Assembly (NCBI GenBank): GCA_025966255.1
Contig: JAOPVG010000367.1
Coordinates: 1 to 5,568, forward strand
DNA: 5,568 nucleotides
Reading direction: 5' to 3'
From: Jatrophihabitans sp.
GTDB taxonomy: Bacteria > Actinomycetota > Actinomycetes > Mycobacteriales > Jatrophihabitantaceae
Under the pieces are notes generated by a model. It was not told the DNA's origin and ran no database searches. It was given only the letters and a program-made list of their open reading frames with translations. Shown here piece by piece: positions 1 through 5,035 of this stretch (the first letter of the stretch is position 1; each line of letters opens with the position of its first letter). The position numbers and the translations under genes were made by a program.

Positions 1-413
1 ACGAACATTCCCTGCAGACCGCAAGTCGCGCGCACCGCGACGGCCGGGACGAGGAGTACGTCGTCATGGCGCTCGTGCACGACATCGGTGACGGCCTCGC
101 GCCCTACTCGCACAGCGAGATGATCGGTGCCGTCCTGCGCCCGTTCGTCCGACCCGAGGTGCGTTGGATCGCCACGCACCACGGCGTGTTCCAGCTCTAC
201 TACTACGCCCACTTCTACGGCGGTGATCGCAACGCCCGCGAGGCGTTCCGCGGGCACGAATGGTTCGACGCCTGCGCGGAGTTCTGCGAGATATACGACC
301 AGGAGAGCTTCGACCCGGCCTACGACACGCTGCCCGTGGAGACCTTCGAACCGATGGTGCGCCGCGTGTTCGCCGAGCCGCGCTATCAGGAATCGACGCC
401 GAGCGACCTGTAG
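1..413 (+). CDS. HD-domain metalloprotein, 3' part (5' end outside window)
   Basis: The reading frame is already open at the left edge (first full codon at base 3) and runs 136 codons to TAG at 411-413. An internal ATG at 66 is not the true start, because conserved sequence lies before it. Visible in the fragment: EHSLQTA at residues 1-7, the HD doublet in VHDIGD at 25-30, APYSHSE at 33-39, THHGVF at 58-63 and IYDQ at 97-100. The likely metal ligands H2, H26, D27, H37, H59 or H60 and D99 come in the order H...HD...H...H...D. In HD proteins this extended set usually means a two-metal site, either a phosphohydrolase or a PhnZ/TmpB-type mixed-valence di-iron oxygenase. The H2 to H26 spacing of 24 matches my memory of PhnZ, but later spacings differ. 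Relatives I recall are about 190-200 residues, so roughly 50-60 N-terminal residues are missing. The family call is firm; the substrate and choice between hydrolase and oxygenase are open. Confidence 0.85.
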   Translation, partial: EHSLQTASRAHRDGRDEEYVVMALVHDIGDGLAPYSHSEMIGAVLRPFVRPEVRWIATHHGVFQLYYYAHFYGGDRNAREAFRGHEWFDACAEFCEIYDQESFDPAYDTLPVETFEPMVRRVFAEPRYQESTPSDL

Positions 414-1453
414 TCGGGGGTGGGCCGCGCCCTGATCGCACTCGTCAGGGTGGCTATGTGCATGACGTACTCGAGCGTGACTTCGATGATGTCACCGAGG
501 CTCTCCTCGACCCAGGGGTGCCAGTAACCCTCGGCCTCGGCCGAGCTGACGTACCAGTACGCGAAGCGCCCGAGCCACGCGAGGTACTGCGATTCTCCGG
601 TGATCTGATACAGCAGCGCCGCACCCCAACTGCTCTTGCACGCGGAGGGATAGGAGAACTGCGCATCCGTTGCGTTCATGGAGAACGCTTGATAGCGCCG
701 AGCCAGATCCAGGTAGCGCGGCTGCGGGTCGGCCAGATAGAGCCGGCAGAGGAAGGCGGCGGCGATGCCGCCGATCGTCCACCGCTGCATTCGGTCGGCC
801 CCGTTGTCGACGACGAACCGCTGTTCAAATCCGGCGTCGCCTTCGCGAATGAGGGCCTGCTGGCTGCGCGACCAGAAGCAGTAGAAGCGATCGGGCAGTT
901 CCGCTTGGGCGCTGTAGATGAGGTCGAGGTAGTCGGCCACTCGCCGGGCTTCGTCCAGCCGGCCGGTCATCAGGCAGGCGAGGCCCGGACCGGCGGCGTA
1001 CGGGATATCCATCTCGTCGCTCATCGAGCCGTCGGGCCGCCCGTCGTTGGCGAAGCCGCCCGACACCGGGTCCTGCCAGCGCAGCAGCGACGGCATCAGT
1101 CCGATGGACAGATCGTGCTGGTGGAGCATCTGCGCACCGACGATGAGCGTGGCGTCGGAGTAAGCCCACCCGGTTATGCGCTTGCGCAGCGGGCCCGACA
1201 GGTCACCGTCGGGAGTCAGCAGGTTGCCCCGGATCCACCCGCAGATGGCGTGGCCGGCGTCGATCTCACCGGACAGCGCGAACGCCCACGGCGCGCGGTA
1301 GTACTTGAAGCCGTCCTGCGGATCGCCGATCGACCCGTTGCGGTTCATCTGGTCGGTCAACCACCGCGTCGCGCGCCGAACGGTGGCCGCGAGCTCGTCG
1401 GCGACGTCGGCGGTGCTCGCGTCCAGGGGCGGCGCGGTCATCACGGCGGTCAT
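386..1453 (-). CDS. Conserved-looking protein of unknown function, probable alpha/alpha-toroid fold
   Basis: This 355-residue protein has no signal peptide or membrane segment, so it is probably cytoplasmic. I do not recognise a named family. It contains several helical-hairpin-like units, each with a small-residue-rich helix, a turn and an aromatic-rich helix: around 48-78, 131-180, 226-258, 268-302 and 309-340. The segment RWQDPVSGGF (125-134) resembles a QW motif of squalene-cyclase/prenyltransferase toroids, but no DXDD catalytic motif is present. (alpha/alpha)6 glycosidase-like or lyase-like barrels are equally possible. Polar and aromatic clusters that could line a central cavity are YYRAPWAF (51-58), SDEMDIPY (145-152), FYCFWSRSQQ (190-199) and the tail YWHPWVEESLGD (310-321). 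The start at 1453 is chosen because its ATG overlaps the TGA of the upstream epimerase (ATGA), implying translational coupling. A second in-frame ATG at 1441 is possible. The 3' end overlaps the convergent HD gene by 28 bases. The gene is clear; fold and function are inference. Confidence 0.75.
   Translation of the reverse strand: MTAVMTAPPLDASTADVADELAATVRRATRWLTDQMNRNGSIGDPQDGFKYYRAPWAFALSGEIDAGHAICGWIRGNLLTPDGDLSGPLRKRITGWAYSDATLIVGAQMLHQHDLSIGLMPSLLRWQDPVSGGFANDGRPDGSMSDEMDIPYAAGPGLACLMTGRLDEARRVADYLDLIYSAQAELPDRFYCFWSRSQQALIREGDAGFEQRFVVDNGADRMQRWTIGGIAAAFLCRLYLADPQPRYLDLARRYQAFSMNATDAQFSYPSACKSSWGAALLYQITGESQYLAWLGRFAYWYVSSAEAEGYWHPWVEESLGDIIEVTLEYVMHIATLTSAIRARPTPDYRSLGVDS
428..452 (+). 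terminator. Possible terminator hairpin after the HD gene
   Basis: CCCTGA at 430-435 and TCAGGG at 445-450 are perfect inverted arms around a 9-base loop. A G-T wobble (429/451) and a C-G pair (428/452) extend the stem to eight pairs. It starts 15 bases after the HD stop codon. There is no T-tract behind it, so it would be a U-less hairpin of the kind often proposed in high-GC actinobacteria. It lies inside the 3' end of the opposite-strand gene, so the symmetry could be chance in coding sequence. Confidence 0.35.
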
Positions 1454-2469
1454 GCCGGCCGCCCACCGGTCGCGGCGAGCTGGGCAACGGCCTCGTCGAT
1501 CATGGTGAATACGCTCCGCGTCGGTCGGTAGTCGAGCCGGTCCTGGGCCTTCTGGCTTGAGATGTTCCAGGTCGGACGGGCCGCCGCGTGTCGAATCTCC
1601 ACGACGGGGAGCCCGAGCCGCTCGCCGATGTACTCGACCAGCTCCCGGTCCGAGTGCGGTGTCGCCGGGCCGATGTTGAAGGCCTCGCCGATCGCCGCCG
1701 CAGGTTCGATCATGGCCCGCATCCCGGCCGCGGCGTCGCGCGCGTCGCCGAACGAGGACAGGCTCGACACACCGTCCGGGTTGACGAGCGCGAACAGTTT
1801 CTCGGTGCCGTCGTCGGCCGCAAGCAGGGCCGTGAGGAGCGAAGTCTCGACCGGGCTCGGCGCCACCCGGGCGGAGTACCACGAGATCGCGGACTGCAGG
1901 AACCAGCGCCGTCCGAACACGCTGTCGGCGCGAATGAGTTCGGCGGGGTTGGCCGTGGCCGTTGGACGCATCGTCGTGAACGGGATGCCGTAGGTCTGCC
2001 AGAACGAGCGGCACAACAGCTCGGCGCCGACCTTGGTGGCGCCGTAGACCGTGCCGGGAAGCAGGGCGTGCGTTTCGTCGATCGGGCCGTCGGTCGCCGC
2101 GGTTGACCAGTAGACGGCGTCGCTGCTCGTGTAGACGAAGCGTTGCAGGTCTGGGGCGCCGCGGCGCGCGGCCTCCAGCACATTGAAGGTGCCGCGCAGA
2201 TTCACATCGACGTACCGGTCGTCGCTCACGTCATGCGTGGTGAGCGCTGCGGCGAGGTGGCAGACGGCATCCACGCCGGACACGGCATCGGTCAGTGTTT
2301 CCGGGCGCTCGAGATCACCGGTGACGACCTCGGCCCCGGCCGGCCCCAACGCCAGCAGGTTCGGATCGTCGACCACGCCGAACGCGCGCACATCGTGGCC
2401 CTGCGCCAGGAGCAAATGGCACAGATGCGTGCCGATCCGCCCGCCGGCGCCCGTGACAAGAACCTTCAT
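1450..2469 (-). CDS. NAD(P)-dependent epimerase/dehydratase (extended SDR)
   Basis: A 339-residue protein of normal length for an extended short-chain dehydrogenase/reductase. The Rossmann glycine motif is TGAGGRIG at 6-13, followed by GDL at 51-53 (adenine pocket), HLAA at 71-74, and N90 with GTFNVLEAA at 93-101. The catalytic residues are S115/S116 in YTSSDAVY and the YxxxK pair Y142 and K146. RPTATANP after the catalytic helix is the usual substrate-side switch region. In known relatives these enzymes oxidise, epimerise or dehydrate nucleotide sugars, or act on sterol-like or other hydroxy compounds. The second strand ends FGVVDD (30-35), which lacks a clear acidic or basic cofactor selector, so NAD versus NADP is undecided. 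The ATG start gives a canonical N-terminus (MKVLVTGAGG), with a weak GGGG six bases upstream. It follows the MFS gene by 72 bases and overlaps the next gene by ATGA. The family is certain; the substrate is unknown. Confidence 0.93.
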   Translation of the reverse strand: MKVLVTGAGGRIGTHLCHLLLAQGHDVRAFGVVDDPNLLALGPAGAEVVTGDLERPETLTDAVSGVDAVCHLAAALTTHDVSDDRYVDVNLRGTFNVLEAARRGAPDLQRFVYTSSDAVYWSTAATDGPIDETHALLPGTVYGATKVGAELLCRSFWQTYGIPFTTMRPTATANPAELIRADSVFGRRWFLQSAISWYSARVAPSPVETSLLTALLAADDGTEKLFALVNPDGVSSLSSFGDARDAAAGMRAMIEPAAAIGEAFNIGPATPHSDRELVEYIGERLGLPVVEIRHAAARPTWNISSQKAQDRLDYRPTRSVFTMIDEAVAQLAATGGRPA

Positions 2470-2518
2470 GCGCTACCCCAGCAATGTGCTCGCGACGAGA
2501 AGTGCCATCCGTGCATAC

Positions 2519-2545
2519 GTAATACTACGCCGGTCGTGGTGTCAA
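2519..2545 (-). promoter_or_regulatory. Possible promoter in the MFS-epimerase gap
   Basis: Read on the minus strand, a perfect TTGACA (2545-2540) overlaps the MFS stop codon and is followed, after 15 bases, by TATTAC (2524-2519) in a locally AT-rich patch that stands out from its surroundings. The spacer is shorter than the usual 16-18, so this is weak. If real it would allow the epimerase-toroid pair to be transcribed apart from the exporter. The rest of the 72-base gap (2470-2541) holds only a 4-base-arm hairpin, CTCG-CGA-CGAG at 2489-2499. Confidence 0.25.
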
Positions 2546-3933
2546 GATCGGGTCGCGCCAGTCGGCCGGCGGGCCGGACCGCCCCCGGCCGGCACCACGG
2601 TGATGGGCCACGCCCGGGGCCGGTCGAGCCGCAGGTGCAGCCGCAGGCCGCGGCGTCGGGCGAGAGCAACGGCGATGACGCCGGTGACGGTTGCCGGCAA
2701 CGCCCCGGCGAGCAACATGCCGACCTGCGGGCCGAACCGCTGGTCGATGAACCCGAGCACTGGCCCGCCGATCGCGCCACTGCCGATGAACACGACCAGA
2801 TACACACTCATGATGCGACCGCGGGTCGACGCGTCGGCCGTCATCTGCACCGCGCTGTTGGCGGCTGTGAGCAGCAGGAGGGTGGCGGCCCCGACGGTGA
2901 ACAACAGGATGCAGAAGGTCACTTGTCCGGGTGCCGCGGCGGCGAGCATCTCCGTCACCGCGAGCGCCGCTCCCACGCCGGCGATCGAGCGCAGGGTGGT
3001 GCGCGAACGCCGAGCGCTGATCAGAGCTCCCACAAGAGATCCGACCGCGACCGTCGAACAGAGGTAACCGTATCCGGCCGAGCCGGAATGAAAGACCGTC
3101 TTGGCGTAGGCCGCGAGGGTCACCGGCAAGTTGATGGTGAACACGCCGAACACGCTCGCGATCACCGTCGGCCAGAGCATCTCCGGACGGCGCAGCACGA
3201 CCAGTAGGCCGGCGCCGACGTGCTGGACGCTGGCCGGCGCGCTGCTCAGATGCAGTTCCGCGCGGCGGATGAGCACGAGCATCGATATCGGCGCCAGGTA
3301 GGACACCGCGTTGATCGTGAACGCGTAACCGGGACCGACCAGACCGATCAGGACGCCGCTGACGGCCGGGCCGATCAGAGCGCCGAGCTGAAAGATCGAT
3401 GCATTGAGGCTGATCGCGTTCAGCAAGTGACGGGGGCCGACCATCTCGTTGACGAAGGCCTGCCGGGCCGGGTTGTCCAACGCGACGATCACGCCGAGGC
3501 CGAACGCGACCAGGTACACGTGCCACACGTCGATTCGGTTGGACAGCGTGAGCACGGCGAGGGTCGTGGCCATCGCGGCCAAGCCGATCTGCGTGACGAT
3601 CAAGATGTGCCGCTTCGAGTAGCGGTCGGCAAGCAGACCGCCGTGCAGGCCGAAGAGCAGCGTCGGCAGGAACTGCAGCATGGTCGTGATGCCGACCGCG
3701 GTGGCACTGCCGGTGATCGTGAGGACCACCCAGTCCTGGGCGATGCGTTGCACCCAGCTCCCGGTGTTGGACACGAGCTGCCCCATCGCGAACAGCCGGA
3801 AGTTGCGGGTGCGCAGGGAGCTGAAGGTGCTGGGCCGGAGCGGCTCGTCGGAGGTGCGCGGTGGATCGGAGGCGGTAGTGGCGGGGTCGGGGGACAGGGC
3901 GCGCGCAGGCGGGGCGCTCAAGGAGGCATCCAA
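2542..3933 (-). CDS. MFS transporter, MFS_3/EntS-like exporter
   Basis: A 463-residue integral membrane protein with many hydrophobic segments, consistent with about 12 helices. A Pro/Ser-rich cytoplasmic N-terminal tail (1-36) leads into SSLRTRNFRLF (38-48) and SNTGSWVQRIAQDW (55-68), the typical entry to helix 1 in this branch. The loop 2-3 signature GGLLADRYSKR is at 98-108, and DNPARQAFV at 153-161 is characteristic of MFS_3 (enterobactin exporter EntS-like) proteins. A GRIMSVY segment opens the later helices. The C-terminal tail is basic and Pro/Gly-rich. Relatives are proton-driven exporters of siderophores, antibiotics or other small molecules; the cargo here is unknown. The start is a problem: the only frame-correct options are TTG at 3933 or TTG at 3921, neither with a Shine-Dalgarno sequence, and an in-frame stop lies at 3957-3955. 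The first methionine (M50) is inside helix 1 and too late. The gene is divergent from the LysR gene and first in the minus-strand block. Confidence 0.92.
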   Translation of the reverse strand: MDASLSAPPARALSPDPATTASDPPRTSDEPLRPSTFSSLRTRNFRLFAMGQLVSNTGSWVQRIAQDWVVLTITGSATAVGITTMLQFLPTLLFGLHGGLLADRYSKRHILIVTQIGLAAMATTLAVLTLSNRIDVWHVYLVAFGLGVIVALDNPARQAFVNEMVGPRHLLNAISLNASIFQLGALIGPAVSGVLIGLVGPGYAFTINAVSYLAPISMLVLIRRAELHLSSAPASVQHVGAGLLVVLRRPEMLWPTVIASVFGVFTINLPVTLAAYAKTVFHSGSAGYGYLCSTVAVGSLVGALISARRSRTTLRSIAGVGAALAVTEMLAAAAPGQVTFCILLFTVGAATLLLLTAANSAVQMTADASTRGRIMSVYLVVFIGSGAIGGPVLGFIDQRFGPQVGMLLAGALPATVTGVIAVALARRRGLRLHLRLDRPRAWPITVVPAGGGPARRPTGATRS

Positions 3934-3988
3934 ACAAGATCGTTTTCGGGCTGGTCATGATCAGCATCCCGCCCGGACTGACATATCC

Positions 3989-3999
3989 CAATCAAATTG
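3989..3999. promoter_or_regulatory. Dyad CAAT-N3-ATTG
   Basis: CAAT at 3989-3992 and ATTG at 3996-3999 form a perfect inverted pair around three bases. The same half-site recurs with opposite orientation at 4014-4028, suggesting repeated contacts by one regulator, most plausibly the adjacent LysR protein. Short arms make chance occurrence possible. Confidence 0.35.
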
Positions 4000-4012
4000 A
4001 CGCTATTAGCGT
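4000..4012. promoter_or_regulatory. 13-base palindrome ACGCTATTAGCGT
   Basis: Perfect five-base arms ACGCT and AGCGT surround ATT. The element sits exactly between the two ATTG/CAAT dyads, in the middle of the divergent region. It could be an operator or part of a promoter. Its half-site differs from that of the flanking dyads, so it may be read by a different protein. Confidence 0.4.
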
Positions 4013-4013
4013 T

Positions 4014-4028
4014 ATTGTCATTCGCAAT
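4014..4028. promoter_or_regulatory. Candidate LysR box ATTG-N7-CAAT (T-N11-A)
   Basis: ATTG at 4014-4017 and CAAT at 4025-4028 make a 15-base interrupted palindrome. T4015 and A4027 are separated by exactly 11 bases, fitting the T-N11-A rule for LysR-type operators with a dyad around it. It ends 11 bases before the LysR start codon and abuts its ribosome site, a position suited to autorepression. Confidence 0.5.
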
Positions 4029-4035
4029 GAGGTGA
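4029..4035 (+). promoter_or_regulatory. Ribosome binding site for the LysR gene
   Basis: GAGGTGA, a good Shine-Dalgarno match, ends four bases before the GTG at 4040. It supports this GTG as the start in the absence of a suitable ATG. Confidence 0.65.
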
Positions 4036-4039
4036 GCAG

Positions 4040-4900
4040 GTGTACCAACCGGAGCAACTCCGCACGTTCCTCGCGGTGGCTCAGTCGTTGAGCTTCACCC
4101 GGGCGGCGGACGCGCTCGGTCTTCGGCAGCCGACGGTGAGCCAGCACGTCACCAAGTTGGAGCGAGCCGTCGGCCGGGCGCTGTTCGTGCGCGACACGCA
4201 TCGGGTGACGCTGACGGCCGACGGCGAAGCGATGATCGGCCACGCCCGCACGATTCTGGCGGCCCATGATCAAGCGGCCGCGTACTTCACCGGCGTCGGG
4301 CCGAGTGGTCGGCTGCGGGTCGGCGTCACCGACGATCTGGCCCTCACGCCGCTGCCGAAGATCCTGCACGACTTCCGCCAGGCCTACCCGCGTATCGACC
4401 TGGAGCTGACAGTCGCGCAGAGCGGCGTACTGCACCGCCGGGTCGACTCCGGCCACATCGACGTCGCGTTCGTCAAGCAGACGGCCGGCGAGGGACTGGG
4501 CCGGTTGGTTCTCCGGGATCGTCTCGTCTGGGTGGGGACGCCGGGTCTGCGAATCGACCCCGGGCTGCCCGTGCCGCTCATCGTCTACCAGGCCCCGAGC
4601 ATCACCCGGTCGCTCGGCGTCGCGGCCCTCGAGCGCGCCGCGACGGCCTACCGCGTCACCTGCACGGTGCGCGGCGTGAACGGCGTCATTGCCGCGACCC
4701 GGGCCGGCCTCGGCGTAGCGATCTTCGCCCGCAGCCTGGTTCCCGAGGAGTTGCGGGAGCTGCCGGCCGCGACCGCTCTGCCCAGACTCGGGGAGATCGA
4801 TCTGGTGCTGCTCACCAACCCCCGCGCGGCGCGGCACGGCGCCGAGGCCCTGAGTTCGGCCATTCTGGCCAGCGGGCACCCGATGCGTCCAAGGGTCTAG
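4040..4900 (+). CDS. LysR-type transcriptional regulator
   Basis: A 286-residue LysR-family regulator, slightly shorter than the usual 300 or so but complete. The N-terminal winged helix-turn-helix spans about 3-62: LRTFLAVAQSLSFTRAA (7-23), then the recognition helix QPTVSQHVTKLE (30-41), and LFVRDTHRVTLTADGE (48-63) for the wing. A linker helix follows, and the effector-binding domain begins near GRLRVGV (about 90) in the periplasmic-binding-protein fold. The GTG start is supported by GAGGTGA upstream and by MYQPEQLRTFLAV, which is the normal first line of this family. It is divergent from the MFS exporter, with ATTG/CAAT dyads between, so it likely regulates that gene and itself in response to a small ligand. 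The downstream ene-reductase is on the same strand but is separated by a probable terminator, so it may be a target rather than a co-transcribed gene. The ligand is unknown. Confidence 0.97.
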   Translation: MYQPEQLRTFLAVAQSLSFTRAADALGLRQPTVSQHVTKLERAVGRALFVRDTHRVTLTADGEAMIGHARTILAAHDQAAAYFTGVGPSGRLRVGVTDDLALTPLPKILHDFRQAYPRIDLELTVAQSGVLHRRVDSGHIDVAFVKQTAGEGLGRLVLRDRLVWVGTPGLRIDPGLPVPLIVYQAPSITRSLGVAALERAATAYRVTCTVRGVNGVIAATRAGLGVAIFARSLVPEELRELPAATALPRLGEIDLVLLTNPRAARHGAEALSSAILASGHPMRPRV

Positions 4901-4924
4901 CCACCGGACCGCGGTTTCTTCCCG

Positions 4925-4945
4925 GCCGTCCGTACTCGGTGCGGC
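4925..4945 (+). terminator. Probable terminator hairpin after the LysR gene
   Basis: GCCGTCCG (4925-4932) pairs with CGG-T-GCGGC (4937-4945), giving eight pairs including one G-T wobble, with one bulged T and a four-base TACT loop. It begins 24 bases after the LysR stop codon and is followed by TTCTC rather than a full T-tract. Its position and stability suit a rho-independent-like terminator of the high-GC type that separates the LysR gene from the ene-reductase gene. Confidence 0.45.
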
Positions 4946-4989
4946 TTCTCACAGATCGGGGGCGACGGGAAGCGGGCCGGTCGCGAGCT

Positions 4990-5023
4990 GCTTGCACCCC
5001 TGGAACACCCAAGCCGTCAAGCC
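4990..5023. promoter_or_regulatory. CAAGC half-sites before the ene-reductase gene
   Basis: GCTTG at 4990-4994 and CAAGC at 5010-5014 form an inverted pair 15 bases apart. CAAGCC is then repeated directly at 5010-5015 and 5018-5023, with an eight-base period. The cluster ends just before the Shine-Dalgarno sequence. It may be an operator for the ene-reductase gene; it does not match the ATTG/CAAT sites seen upstream of the LysR gene. No clear -10/-35 pair is seen in the 4901-5035 gap. Confidence 0.3.
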
Positions 5024-5030
5024 AGGAGTG
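5024..5030 (+). promoter_or_regulatory. Ribosome binding site for the ene-reductase gene
   Basis: AGGAGTG lies five bases before the ATG at 5036 and is the best Shine-Dalgarno match in the gap, fixing the start. Confidence 0.7.
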
Positions 5031-5035
5031 AATTG

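Larger units (their letters stand above)
3934..4039. promoter_or_regulatory. Divergent control region between the MFS and LysR genes
   Basis: This 106-base gap contains a markedly AT-rich core (about 3980-4030) in an otherwise GC-rich window and carries three adjacent dyads, listed separately. Divergent placement of a LysR gene and its target with a shared operator region is the standard arrangement for this regulator family. A minus-strand TTGCGA followed 16 bases later by TAGCGT could serve the MFS gene. A plus-strand TTGACG at 3997-4002 could be a -35 for the LysR gene, but I find no convincing -10 at the right distance. The exact promoters are therefore unassigned. Confidence 0.6.

Noticed and set aside
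260..1531. Long plus-strand open frame of 423 codons antisense to the toroid gene
   Set aside because: It is a by-product of GC-rich codon use on the opposite strand. Its product is Arg/Gly/Val-rich without a recognisable domain and it has no ribosome site.
1454..2014. Upstream extension of the toroid-gene frame through the epimerase gene
   Set aside because: The translated extension is low-complexity and Arg-rich, and the overlapped epimerase is unmistakable in another frame. The ATGA overlap gives a natural start.
3920..3926. Perfect Shine-Dalgarno-like AAGGAGG on the plus strand
   Set aside because: No start codon follows within a usable distance (the next ATG is about 30 bases away). 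On the coding strand it is just CCTCCTT within the first MFS codons.
3957..4091. Small plus-strand frame of 44 codons across the divergent control region
   Set aside because: It has no ribosome site at its ATG, runs into the LysR gene in a different frame, and its product has no recognisable character.
3992..4879. Minus-strand open frame of 295 codons under the LysR gene
   Set aside because: It is the antisense shadow of a clear LysR protein; the product shows no domain.
4904..4916. ACCG-N5-CGGT hairpin directly after the LysR stop
   Set aside because: The stem is only four pairs; the hairpin at 4925-4945 is a better terminator candidate.
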